From positions 26,810,949 through 26,874,948 of the forward strand of contig NC_012879.2 in the NCBI RefSeq assembly GCF_000003195.3: a DNA stretch of 64,000 nt, read 5' to 3'. The position numbers and the translations under genes were made by a program. Below, piece by piece: positions 32,906 to 43,971 of the stretch. The notes under the pieces are model-generated. The model ran no database searches, was not told where the DNA came from, and worked only from the letters and a program-made list of their open reading frames with translations. Position 1 is the stretch's first letter, and every line of letters begins with the position of its first letter. This DNA is from Sorghum bicolor (Eukaryota > Streptophyta > Magnoliopsida > Poales > Poaceae).

Positions 32906-33514
32906 GTGAATGCTCTAGAGAGGAGTGCAGACGAGGACCAGCACAGTGACAGTGCAGCTATGAGTGCTATGTTCACCTTGATGAAGACCTATGGGGGTCT
33001 GGAGAGTTGTTTGGGACGCTTGTCTGGGTCCCTTCTCACAGTTCAGGATGAAAAGCGTCAGCTGCAGCGTGGGTTTGACAATGAGGTTGAGAGGTTGCAG
33101 GCAGAGTTGGCCCGCATGACCCGAGAGAGAGATCCGGCGGTCCAGAAGAATAGTGAGCTGAGGCAGGACCTGCTTGCAGTGAGAGAGCAGAGGGACAGGG
33201 TGACTACTGCTCACAGGAACTGCGAGCGCATGCTAGTTCGTGTGCTTGGTCAGAGGAATGAAGCCTGGCACGAGGAGGACACCCTGAGAGCCCGACAGCT
33301 AGAGCTTGAGCAGCAGCTAGCCAATGCCAAGGAGTACAATGAGAACCTGCATGAGGAGATCCACCAGCTGCATAACCAGCTCCACCCTCACCACCTACCT
33401 GGAGCAGCCGAGTTAGACTCTGAGGATGAGATGGATGAGGGCCCAGAGATGGGGGCAGCTGCTAGTGGAGATGAGGACGAGGAGGGCTCTGGCATGGACA
33501 GCGACCATAGCTAG

Positions 33515-33842
33515 CAGATGCTAGGGCTCTAGAGCTAGTCCTTCTTCTTTTGATGTTGTTGTTGCATGGCATGTCTTGTAATCTTGGATCCAGGCTGTGT
33601 AAAACTTTATGTGATTACGCTAAAAGTCCAGTGTATGTATGCTGGCAATTTTGGGATGTATGCGGACCTCGTTGCTTGGATGTTAAGTAATTCGTTAGTG
33701 AAGTTGTGTGTGGATGATGAATTGTTGTGCCTCTGTTTATTGTGCAAATTTATTTTCCTCAGTAAATTCAGTACGGCATAATTCTACATATGTCTACCAT
33801 TGATGGCAACTCCTAACGACTGCTTATCATTGACGTATGCAG
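33515..33842 (+). other. Spacer between ORF1 and gag in C
   Basis: About 330 bp, T-rich, with no frame. It ends GACGTATGCAG directly before the gag ATG at 33843, again like a splice acceptor. A transcript could therefore join the leader either to ORF1 or to gag. Confidence 0.5.
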
Positions 33843-34980
33843 ATGGTGCAAACACGTGGCGGGGGTAACAGCAACCCCGGACTTGGAGCAGGTACTTCTG
33901 GAGGTGGGGCTCAATAGAATGAGGACAGAGCACCATCACCACCACCACCCCCTCCTCCGTACACTGCGACGTGTTTTTCGTGCAGTTTCTGGGGAGCCAA
34001 CGCAACATGGAACAGATGCAGCGCAACATGGAAGAAGCCCTGCGCAATATCGCTGACAATACTCGCCGTGGGGATAACCATGGCGGTTGTGAAGCCAATC
34101 AGTACAGCTATTTCAAGGACTTCATGGATACCAAACCACCAGTCTTTAAGGAGGCCTTAGAACCGCTCGAGGCAGATGAGTGGATCAACACCATGGAGTA
34201 AAAGTTCCATCTTCTTCGGATGACTGAAGAACTTAAGGCTGAGTATGCAGCGCATCAGTTGCAGGGACCTGCTGGGATTTGGTGGTCCCATCATCGTACC
34301 ACCTACCCAGAAGGGACCCCAATCACCTGGAACCGCTTCACCACCGCTTTTCGGGGAAATTACATTCCTCCGGGTGTGGTGGAAATGTAGGTTGGGGAGT
34401 TCATGAGGCTATCTCAGGGAACGAAGTCTATGAAGTAGTATCTACACGCCTTCAATAATCTTGCTCGTTACGCCCCCGAGTTTGTGAACACGGAGGCCAA
34501 GAAAATCGCTAGTTTCCAAAGAGGCTTGAGCCTGAAGATGCTGAAGACCATGGGTATTGGAACCCGGGCTACCTTCAATGCTTACATCAGCGACTGTCTG
34601 ACCCAGAAAACAATAACGACAACTACAGTGCATCCAAGTCTCATAAGAGGGCTTTTGAAGCTGGGTCATCTCAGTCTAGGGCACCAGTGGCGGGGCGACA
34701 GCCGTATCGTCCTCCTGCCCCAGGTGCTAGGTTCCGGCCACCGCAGAGAAGGAACACCGGGCATCCAATGCAGCAGAAGCCGTACAAGGTGACAATAGCT
34801 CCTACCAAGCCAAAGCAGTTTAGGCTGCGGCACCTGCCGCCAACAACATGACCAAGGGGCCATGCTAAAACTGCCACAAGATGGGGCACTTTGCTAAGGA
34901 ATGTCCCTACCCCAAGAGGCAGCACACGACCTACCCAGCTCGAGTGCACCACACCTCGATATAGGAGATCCCGGAAGGAG
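33843..34980 (+). pseudogene. Gag of element C, broken
   Basis: The frame opens MVQTRGGGNSNPGLGAG and meets TAG at 33915-33917. After a Pro-rich stretch a Gag domain is readable across frames (FKEALEPLEADEWINTME, ending in TAA at 34199-34201; FHLLRMTEELKAEYAAHQLQ; ITWNRFTTAFRGNYIP). The CCHC zinc knuckle at 34863-34904 (C..CHKMGHFAKEC) has a TAA in its second codon. Gag would package the RNA in the particle. At least four lesions make this copy dead. Confidence 0.85.
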
Positions 34981-34997
34981 AACGAGTTACAGCTGGT

Positions 34998-37900
34998 ATG
35001 TTTCCTGTCAACCAACATCGTGCAGATGTTTTGTTTGATTCTGGATCATCGCATTCATTCATGAGCCAAGCATTTGCACAAAAGCATGACCAAACAGTTA
35101 CAGATCTGGGTTATGGTTATCGTATCAGCTCAGCAGGGGCAGATGAGTTGACAAATAGAGTGGTCCGAGGGGCAACCCTGGATATAAGTGACCGAGTGTT
35201 TCGAGTAAATCTGGTAGTCATGCCTGGATTAGTTTTGGATGTTATCATGGTCATGAACTGGATGAAAGAGTGGGATGTTGTCATAGATACTGGGAAGAGG
35301 GTGTTATCGCTCAGAGAACCTCAGGGCAGTGGATCTTTCCAAGCACCTCTGCCCCATCGCCTTGACTTTGCTAGCATCTCTTGTGCTACACACGTAGTTC
35401 CACTACCACAGATCCCCATAGTCTGTGAGTTCCCTGATGTTTTCCCTGAGGAATTACCAGGACTTCCCCTAGATAGGGAAGTAGAGTTTGCAATAGAGTT
35501 GATACCAGGTACAACACCGATATCTAGAAGGCCGTACCGGATGCCGCCAAACGAACTCGCTGGGTTGAAGAATCAACTAAAGGAATTGTTAGACAAAGGG
35601 TTCATCCGGCCAAGTTCATCGGAATGGGGTTGTCCGGCGTTGTTTGTGAAAAAGAAGGATCAATCGTTGCGCATGTGCGTGGACTATCGTCCACTCAATG
35701 CGGTGACAATCAAGAATAAGTATCCACTGCCAAGGATTGATATTTTGTTTGATCAGTTGTCCAAGGAAAAAGTATTTTCCAAGATAGATTTGAGGTCTGG
35801 GTATCACCAAATCAAGATCTGTCCGCAAGATATCCCGAAGAATGCTTTTCCACCAGATATGGGTTGTATGAGTATCTTGTCATGTCCTTTGGGTTGACAA
35901 ATGCTCCTGCATACTTCATGTATCTAATGAATTCGGTCTTTATGCCAGAATTAGATAAGTTTGTTGTGGTGTTTGTCGATGATATTTTGGTTTATTCAGA
36001 AAATGAACAAGATCACGCCGAGCATTTGAGAATCGTGCTACCACGACTGCGAGAGCTTCAGTTATATGCAAAGTTCAGCAAGTGTGAGTTCTGGTTGAAG
36101 AAAGTTCCTTTCCTGGGGCACATTCTGTCTGAAGAAGGGATTGCTGTGGATCTGTCAAAGGTACAGGAAGTCATGGACTGGAAGGCACCAACTTCTGTCT
36201 CGGAAGTTCGAAGCTTTCTTGGCCTAGCCGGGTATTACCGCCGTTTCATACCTGACTTCTCCAAGATTGCTAAGCCAATGACCAATTTGCTACAAAAAGA
36301 TCATAAGTTTGTCTCGACGGAAGGGTGTGAGCTAGCCTTCCGCACCTTGCGAAAGTTGTTAACCACCACTCCCGTTCTAGCGCAACCCAATATCGGGAAG
36401 TCTTTTGATGTGTTTTGCGACGCATTGAAAAGTGGCTTAGGATGTGTGCTGATGCAAGACGGTAGAGTAATAGCTTACGCTTCACGACAGTTGAGAAAGC
36501 ACGAAGTCAACTACCCAACTCACGACCTCGAGTTAGCAGCAGTGGTGCATGCCTTGAAGATCTGGAGGCACTACTTGCTGGGAAACAAGTGTCATATCTA
36601 CACAGATCATAAAAGTTTGAAATATATTTTCACTCAGTCCGAGCCGAATATGAGGCAACGAAGATGGTTAGAGGTGATCAAGGACTACGATCTGGACGTC
36701 CACTATCATCCAGGCAAAGCTAATGTGGTAGCAGACACTTTGAGTCGCAAACCGCACTATCAAGTGGTTCAGCCGTTGTTTGAAGATGGGTTCAATCTCA
36801 TGCATCCCGAAGTATTATGTCACATACAGCTCAGTTGTTCACTTGAAAGTCAAGTCATCGAAGGTCAGAAAGCAGATAAGGGTATTTTCCACATCAAAAA
36901 AAAGATCAAAAATGACCCAAGGACTCAGTTCAGAGTTGATGAAAGAGGGGTATTGTGGTTTCAGCACCGGCTGGTAGTTTCAAAGAATCGAGAACTAAAG
37001 AATCGCATCATGGATGAAGCACATCTCTCCAAGGTTTCTATTCATCCTGGCAGTGGTAAGATGTATCAAGACCTGAGGTCTCACTTTTGGTGGACTAAAA
37101 TAAAGAAAGAAATAGCCGTATATGTGGCCCATTGTGACACGTGTTGCAGAGTCAAGGCTATACATATGAAACCTGCAAGTCTGCTGCAACCATTGTCAGT
37201 TCTAGAGTGGAAGTGGGAAGAGGTCAGCATGGACTTTATTATAGGTTTGCCAACAACACGAAAGGGGAATGACTCGATTTGGGTAATCATAGATCGATTG
37301 ACCAAGTCGGCTCATTTCGTTCCAGTTAAGAACACATACAGACCTCCCGAGTATGCCGATATATATATAGCTGAGATCTTCAAGTTACATGGCATTCCCA
37401 AGACCATCATATCAGATAGAGGACCACAGTTCACTGCTCATTTCTAGGAGCGAATGCATAAGAGTTTGGGGACTAGTCTGATAAGAAGCACAGCGTATCA
37501 TCCCCAAACCTCGGGTCAAATGAAAAGACTCAATCAAGTACTAGAAGATATACTGAGGGCTTGTGTGTTATCGTCCAAGGGATCATGGGAATCGTGGTTG
37601 CCTTTGGCTGAGTTCTCATACAATAATAGCTATTAAGAGAGTATCAAGACGACCCCGTTCGAAGCTTTGTATGGTCGAAGATGCAGGACTCCGTTAAACT
37701 GGGTTGAACCTGGTGAAAGGAGATACTATGGTATCGACCTCGTGAACGAGACTGAGAAAAAGGTGCAAATCATACAGCAGCATATGAAAGTGGCACAATC
37801 GCGACAAAAGAGTTATGCTGATAAGAGAAGAAGGCCACTCGAATTCAATATAGGTGACTATGTTTACCTCGAGGTTACGCCAATAAAGAAAGTTCAGCGT

Positions 37901-38251
37901 TTCCGAGTTCGAAGCAAGCTTGCACCCTGATATGTGGGACCGTACCAGATACTAGAAAGAAAAGGCCTCGTGGCCTGCAAGATTCAGTTACCTGAAGAGT
38001 TGAGTTCAATAAAGGCAGACTTAGAATATAAAGAGCAGGCAGTGGGTATCGTGGATGCCAAGGAGCGGGTAACCCGAAACAGAGTTGTCAAAACATATAA
38101 GGTGGTGTGGAGTTATCATGATGATAGGGATGCCACGTGGGAAACCGAGGATTACCTAAAAACAGTTTACCCAAAATTTCATAAGAAATGGTTAGTAACC
38201 CAAATTTCGGGACGAGATTTCCCTAAGGGGGGAAGGGCTGTAACACCCTAG
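34998..38251 (+). pseudogene. Pol of element C: protease, RT, RNase H, integrase, chromodomain (broken)
   Basis: Protease: [12 protein letters not shown] near 35025. [39 protein letters not shown], and after a frameshift near 35850 the catalytic FVDDILVYS at 35972. RNase [33 protein letters not shown]. Integrase: HHCC zinc region ending CDTC, DDE residues in MDFIIGLP (about 37230) and SDRGPQF (about 37412), but the third position is Lys at 37523-37525. Stops lie at 37446-37448, 37634-37636 and 37928-37930. The chromodomain near the end (KVVWSYHDDRDATWETEDYL) shows the conserved W and ATWE. The segment between LPEEL and the chromodomain is shorter than usual. The stop codon falls inside the 3' LTR. 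Confidence 0.94.
38225..38238 (+). other. Polypurine tract of C
   Basis: AAGGGGGGAAGGGC abuts the 3' LTR start TGTAACACC at 38239. Confidence 0.8.
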
Positions 38252-41200
38252 GTGTTAAGCATGCACTTAGTCTCATAAAACATTCATAAGCATTCTCATC
38301 AAGCATGGCATAAGCATCACATCCCATGAGCACAAAAATAATTCAAGTGTGATTTTATGTGCTTTATTTTAGGTGAATTAAATATGTTAAAAATATTATG
38401 CTTGCTTCTAAAAATTGTGAAATATTCAAATTAGGTTGAAATATGTGTTAAAAGAATTAAGAGTAATTTTGTGAAATTTTTTTTGGAGCCATAGGATTTG
38501 AGAAATGGAATTTATACAAAAATCCCTAAAATGAATTTATTTAAAAACCTAGAACTAGTTTTAATCTGTAGATCAAATTCTATTTGGAATTTGGATTTGC
38601 TTATTAAAACAATGTTGTAGGGAATTTTATGGGGAGGAATTCTTCTTTTTATCCCAGCCCCTGAAAAGTTTTGTAAAAGCTTCAAAAGTCTCATTTAAAC
38701 TTTTTGGAGAAAAGGAATTCAAAAAAAGGAAAAGGGGACAGGCGCTGCTGGGCCGACCCGCCTCCCTTTTGGCCCAGCAAAGCCGCGCGGCCCAGCTCCC
38801 CCTCCCCCTCTCTCCTGCGCGTGGCACCCGCCTTCGTCCACCCGACGCCGGCCACGCGGCGGCCGTACGTCGTCGTCGTGGACGCGCCGCGGCCGACCGG
38901 CTATAAGCTGGTCGGGACGCCGCCTCGCGCCCCCAGGCTCCACTCTGTCGCCCCGCTCCTCTCTCCTTCTTCTTCCTCCGCTCGCGAGCGCTGCAGCCAT
39001 AGCAGCTCCGCCGCAGCGCCATCGCCGGAGAAGCTCCGCTGCCCACCGCCGGCCACGCCAGTGCCCCAACCTCAGCGCTAAGACCACCATCGCACTCGTC
39101 TTCTCCGCGGTAAGCCTCTGCGAACGCTCTACCGAGGTGAGAGACTGCCGTGCGCCGTGAATCGCTCGTCGGAGTTGCTCCGACCTCGCCAGAGAGCTCC
39201 GCCGCGTCGGATCCCGCTAGTTCCTACCTCTTTTTGCTCGCTTTTGGGCGCATTAGGTCTGTAGTTCGATGAAGAAGCTCCAAAGAGCACTCACGCGTGT
39301 TCTACCGCCCCGGAGCAGCCTGGCCACGGCGAGCAGCGCCGCCGTGCCACCATGCATGCTCGCGAGGGTGCTCCGGTCATCCTCAGGTCGATCCAAGCGC
39401 CTCGCTGCGGGGAGCACGCTGGTGCTTACCCTGTGGCCGGAGACCTCGCCGTCGGCGAGAGCCGGCCGGCCGGAGTGCTGCATGGCTGACCCGTGGGGGC
39501 CACGACCCCTATGTCCCGCCAGTCAGCACCTCTGCGGGTGTGGATCTGGGTAGATCTAGCGTTTTCCGTTGGTTTTTCTTAAATAAAGTTTTTTCAGAAT
39601 TTGTTTAAATCTTGTAAATTTCATAACTTGAGTTCTACAGCTCCAAAATTGGTGAAATAAGTTTTGATGAACTCTATAATTCCAGATCTATAGCTTGGTG
39701 TGGTTGCATGTCATGTTTGGACAACTTTTCTGTATATATATTTAATCCATGTTTTTGCTGAATTTGGAAAATACATAGTAATTAAAATATTGCTCAGAAA
39801 AATATGAAACTTGTTTTGTTGGCTCTGCATGGGTGATTAGGCTCTGGGAAAAATATGTTACACATTATTTGCTGTATGAATTATTTTATGATGATTTAAA
39901 TGCTTGCATGGCAGTGGTTTATGATTTTTAATAAATAATTGGATCATGCAATTAATCTGGAAATTTTTGTGGGTATTTCTTATGTTAACAAGTTAATTAT
40001 AAAAATGTGAAATCTGCTGTTTGACACTTATACCATAGTAGGGTATTTATACTTGATTATATGGTTTGATCTTGTGATTTTTTGTAGCTCAAAATAAATG
40101 TCCAAATATTATGAGAAATTTATGGTAGACTCTATGGTTGACTAGTGATCTGCTATAATTTTTGTGGAATTTATGGATAAGCCGAAATATATGCTATTTT
40201 GTAGGCCTAGAGGTGGATAAATAAATCATGAATTTGTTATACATAGATTAAATGAAGTAAAATGATGGTTGGTGTATCTTTGAAGCATCATGTGAGTTTG
40301 CTGGATAACCATGAATACAATTTGTAGAAGAGGATGCAATAGATGCTTAATTCAATTGCATGTTCTTGGATGATGTTGACTACCTTGTTGAAATGACCAC
40401 CTATATCATCTATGCACTATGTCATAGTCATCTGTTACCCACTTGCATAAGCATTGCACCCCGGGCATCTCGCACTCCACTCATGAGCACATATGCATCA
40501 TACAGGCTCGCAGGAGAACGAGGTGGGACCCGCGGAGCAAGAGGAGACCCAGGAGCAGGAACCTCTGGTTGGACCGGAGCCTGGAGAAGAGCTGCAGGAG
40601 TGCCCGGATCACAAGCCGAGCACGTTTCAGAAAGGCAAGCCCCGGAGCATTCTAAGTCTCCCTATTTCTCGCTAACATAAATGATATATTAGGCTTTTTT
40701 TACTATGTTGCATTTAAGTGATAGGAATTGCTTGATACCGTTGATGCATATGTACTCCTTGATATCACCACTTGTTTACCTACCTTGTCATAGATAGGAA
40801 CGGAATCTACGCTTAGCTTGCTGAGTCCGGTAGAAGTCAGGTGATTTCCTGTCACCTGCGAGATATAGGTGGATACCTACTTAATTAGTGGTGATTGCTT
40901 TGGGAAAGGACAACCAAGTGTGTTAAGGAATTTGAGACCGGGCAGAGTCTTATGGTGGGTTGATCATAGTGCCCCTGCCTATGTCGATTAAGGACCGATC
41001 GTTGACGGCCCTCTTGTCATATTGAACGCATGCCCCACACTTAGCTGGAAGGTTAAGTCGTTCCGACCGCGAAGCCTGAACACTATCCGGGCCGGGAGTC
41101 GAGCCGCCATACGCTGTATTGGTGATGGTTGAGGAGAACGACGAGGGCGCGGTGCGCAACCTTGGTATACCTTGGATACCTCGGTCGCCGGAATGGTCCT

Positions 41201-42134
41201 CGGGTACTGGCGGTGCCTGCCGAACCCGCGAATTGGTCCTGGATAGTGTAACACGATGATCTGTAGCTCACTTGATCACTGAGTGTGGTTTGTGTGGGGA
41301 ATAACTCGCCAGCTGGTTAGAAATCGATTCGAATCGCCATCGCTCCTGGATAGTGAGCACTTGACATGAGCTTCGTCCTCGTAGTAAGGACTATGGAACA
41401 CTTGGGTTAAAAAGATAACTGATTTATGAATGATATGATGAGGTACCATCAAAATACTACCTTTGGTTACAATAGTACAGGTGCAAACCTAGAAAATGGG
41501 TAATGATAATATCAAACTTGAGCTAATTAAAAGAAGAAAGGTTTTCTTTAGGCTATGATTAGTGGAACAATGCTTTTATGCAAAAAAAGTCTTAGCTACT
41601 CCCTCATACAGCCTTCATGATCCTTGAGGAGTCTTTATTTTTGGTTTATGACGGGTAAGTCTAGCTTAGTACATTCTCGTACTCAGGGTTTTATTCCCAT
41701 GTTGTTTTGCAGATGGTCAAATGTATTATGGATATTGCATCCTTTGCTTGTACCCAGCAATGGGCGAGGACTAGACCAAGGGCGATGGTCACTCTAGCTT
41801 CTCTTGTGCTTTTGTGGGAATGACCGAACTATGGCACTGTATCAAACTAAATGTGTGTGTTACTTTCAAACTATGAAGCTTCTGCTACTTGAGAATTTGG
41901 TTTGTAATAATTTTTAAGTACTCCGATGTGTTTGTTAAATGTTATGAACTGGATGTAATTGTGAATGGTGACCGCTAAACTAATTACGATCTTGGCTGTA
42001 TGTGCGATATGTGGTTTGAAATCCTTTGAGATTTCACGGACTACCGGAATTATATGGGCTTAAGCTCGATGGTTTGACTGTGCAAATGGTCACTATTAGG
42101 CTTAATCTCTTATAATTTGGATGGTTCTGTTACA
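38239..42134 (+). repeat. 3' LTR of C (3896 bp)
   Basis: It matches the two segments of the 5' LTR with scattered substitutions and small indels, visibly more than between the LTR pairs of B, E or H, so C is older. Candidate TATA CTATAAG at 38901-38907. It ends TTCTGTTACA and is followed by the target duplication TGTTT. GC-rich frames inside (about 38700-39080) are LTR sequence, not genes. Confidence 0.95.
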
Positions 42135-42923
42135 TGTTTCACCAAAGTCAAGACCTTCAACATGAGTATAGCCTTGTGCTACCGATCTTGCTTTGTTTCT
42201 TACAACTATCCCATCTTGATCTTGCTTGTTGTGAAAAACCCATCTAGTACCAATGACATTGTGATCACTTGGCCTCTCAATTAATTCCCATACTTGATTT
42301 CTTTTGAAGTTGTTGAGCTCTTCATGCATAGCATTAACCTAATCAACATCTCTCAAAGCTTCATCTATCTTCTTTGGCTCAATGTGAGACACAAAAGAGA
42401 AATGCTCACAAAATGATGCTAATCTTGATCTAGTTTGCACTCCTCTTTGAATGTCACCTATGATATGATCTAATGGATGATCTCTTGCAATATTTGTTGG
42501 TTGGAGTATTTGCACTTGATTGCTTGCACTTGATTGATCATGAAATGATGTACTAGCTTGTTGATCTTGCACTTGTGTACCACTTGTACTAGCTTGATTT
42601 TTATCATGAGAAACACTAGCTTGCACATTAGAGGTAGGAAGCACTTGATCTTTGTCATCTTCAACATCAATCAATTCTCTAGGCCTTAAATCACCAATAT
42701 CCATATATTTCATTGCATTGGCCAATTGAGTGCCTCTCACATCATCTAGATTCTCATCTTCTTCTTGAGAGTCATTGGTTTCATCAAACTCAACATCATG
42801 CACCTCTTCAAGAGTACCACTAGCCAAATTCCAAACTCTATAAGCTTTGCTAGTAGTGGAGTAACCAAGCAAGAAGCCATCATCACATTTCTTTTCAAAT
42901 TTGCTCAATCTAGTGCCTTTTCT
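42135..42923 (-). pseudogene. Copia element D: integrase C-terminal remnant, linker and start of RT
   Basis: On the minus strand the readable frame begins RLSKFEKKCDDGFLLGYST, the end of the Copia integrase region. An acidic, Ser/Gln-rich linker follows, then the RT start (AMHEELNNFKRNQVWELI, IGTRWVFHNKQDQDG, VAQGYTHVEGLDFGE). A TAG at 42339-42341 replaces a codon just before the RT block. The frame is cut at 42135 by insertion C and continues at 10191. The integrase catalytic core that should precede RLSKFEKK is missing. Confidence 0.88.
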
Positions 42924-43284
42924 TTGGATTAGTGTTGCCAACTTGTTTTTTGGCTTGACATACACTACAAAGCTTGTCTTTCTCAAATGTGACATGTTTT
43001 AAGCCTCTAACAAGATCATGTTTGGCTAACTTGTTCAATTGTTTTATTCGAATATGACCAAGCCTTCAATGCCATAACCAACCCATACTAGATTTAGTGA
43101 GAAAGCATGTTGATAATTCAGCTTCCCTAGTATTGAAATCAACCAAGTATAGATTCTCATATCTAAAGCCTTTGAAGATCAAGTTCGAGCCATCTACACT
43201 TATGATCTCTACATCATCAACTCCAAATATGCATTTGAAACCAAGATCACAAAGTTTAGCTATGGATAGTAAGTTGAAATTCAA
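42915..43284 (-). pseudogene. Copia element D: GAG-pre-integrase and integrase zinc region
   Basis: Contains NFNLLSIAKLCDLGFKCIFG, a stop at WLWH*, then RLGHIRIKQLNKLAKHDLV and CSVCQAKKQVGN, giving the HHCC zinc ligands. Right after VGNTNPKK the sequence jumps to the region downstream of the DDE core. The junction is purine-rich (AAGAAAAGG), so a short-homology deletion is likely. Confidence 0.85.
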
Positions 43285-43475
43285 ACTCTCTCTACTAGTA
43301 GTGCATTGGAAATGCTCAAGTAATTGGATATAGCAATTTTACCGAGCCCTTTGAGCTTGCCTTTGCCATTGTCACCAAATGTGATACTATCAACACCATT
43401 GTCATCATTTAGATTGATTGAATTGAACATTCTTGAATCACCGGTCAAGTGTTTTGTGCACCCACTATCAAGCAC
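43281..43475 (-). pseudogene. Copia element D: aspartic protease
   Basis: MLDSGCTKHLTGDSRMF contains the Copia protease active site DSGCTKH. It is followed by ITFGDNGKGKLKGLGKI and SISNALLVE. A frameshift near 43282 separates it from the GAG-pre-integrase frame. The family acts as a dimer to process Gag-Pol. Confidence 0.88.
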
Positions 43476-43686
43476 CCAATGCCTTCCTCTGGCTTTATAG
43501 TTTACCTACAAAACAAATCAATGTTTCTTTAGTACCCTTACTTGTTTGGGTCCTTGGAGGTTAGTGACTAAGCTCTTTGGTACCCAAATGGCCTTCTTCT
43601 TTGAACCCACAATTGGTGTACCAACAAACTTAGCATGCACACAATTCTCAACCTTGGTAAGCACATAACAAGAATCAAAAGGAATA

Positions 43687-43966
43687 TGTAACGTCCCGCC
43701 TCCATGAGGCCAAGCCCGCTTACATCTGGTAGCTTTTCTAGGATATAGTCAGTCCCCACACACCAATACTAGTCTTTTCTGTACACTTTGTCCTCACTCG
43801 CGCGCACCTAGGAAGTACTTCCTGGTCGGTCACCCATCCCTAAATTTCTCCAGGCCAAGCACGTTTAACTTTAGAGTTCTTTGGAGATGGGCTTCCGGAA
43901 AAGAAGTTGGAACTGGTTGGTATGAGTCTTCTATTAATCCTATTAAGCCCTGGGCCGGGTGTTACA
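43687..43966 (-). mobile_element. Cassandra-type solo LTR carrying a 5S rRNA-like sequence
   Basis: The 280-bp unit has TG/CA ends (plus strand TGTAACGTCCCG … GGGTGTTACA) and a perfect duplication GAATA at 43682-43686 and 43967-43971. On the minus strand it reads like 5S rRNA: AAGTTAAACGTGCTTGG matches the 5S A-box region and GATGGGTGACCGACCAGGAAG matches the C-box region. Cassandra TRIM elements are known to hold a 5S promoter in their LTRs. Only one LTR is present, so it is a solo LTR. It is inserted in the spacer between gag and protease of D. Confidence 0.9.
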
Positions 43967-43971
43967 GAATA

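Larger units (their letters stand above)
24227..33514 (+). pseudogene. ORF1 of C: histone H3 tail-like N-terminus, coiled coil, acidic tail (split by insertion B)
   Basis: Coding parts are 24227-24605 and 32906-33514, separated by copy B. The product starts MARTRLTARKST and aligns with the histone H3 tail for about 28 residues: R2, R8, K9, S10, T11, R17, Q19 and R26 are kept, while K4, K14, K18 and K23 are Arg, Arg, His and Arg. A globular-looking segment follows (LRDLMERFPQELAHAF is readable after a frameshift near 24470; another frameshift lies near 24582). The second part has a heptad-rich coiled coil (RLQAELARMTRERD, LELEQQLANAKEYNE) and a C-terminal Asp/Glu-rich tail (DSEDEMDEG, SGDEDEEG). 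It sits upstream of gag in a chromodomain element. It is not a true histone, since no histone fold is visible. The function is unknown. Confidence 0.75.
10197..42134 (+). mobile_element. Tekay/Del-type chromodomain Gypsy retrotransposon C (contains insertions E and B)
   Basis: Both LTRs start TGTAACACCC and end CTGTTACA. The 5-bp duplication TGTTT flanks the element at 10192-10196 and 42135-42139. Behind the 5' LTR is a tRNA-Met-type primer binding site. The internal order is ORF1, gag with zinc knuckle, protease, RT, RNase H, integrase, chromodomain. RT before integrase marks Gypsy. The long LTRs (about 3.9 kb) and C-terminal chromodomain mark the Tekay/Del branch of chromoviruses. Without E and B the element would be about 14.3 kb. 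Multiple stops and frameshifts make it non-autonomous now. Confidence 0.95.

Noticed and set aside
33920..33960. CAC/CCA microsatellite-like run as an independent repeat
   Set aside because: It encodes the Pro-rich stretch expected near the start of Tekay-type Gag and is part of that gene.
43780..43930. Functional 5S rRNA gene
   Set aside because: The 5S-like part is diverged and enclosed in a 280-bp unit with TG/CA ends and a target duplication, as expected of a Cassandra LTR.
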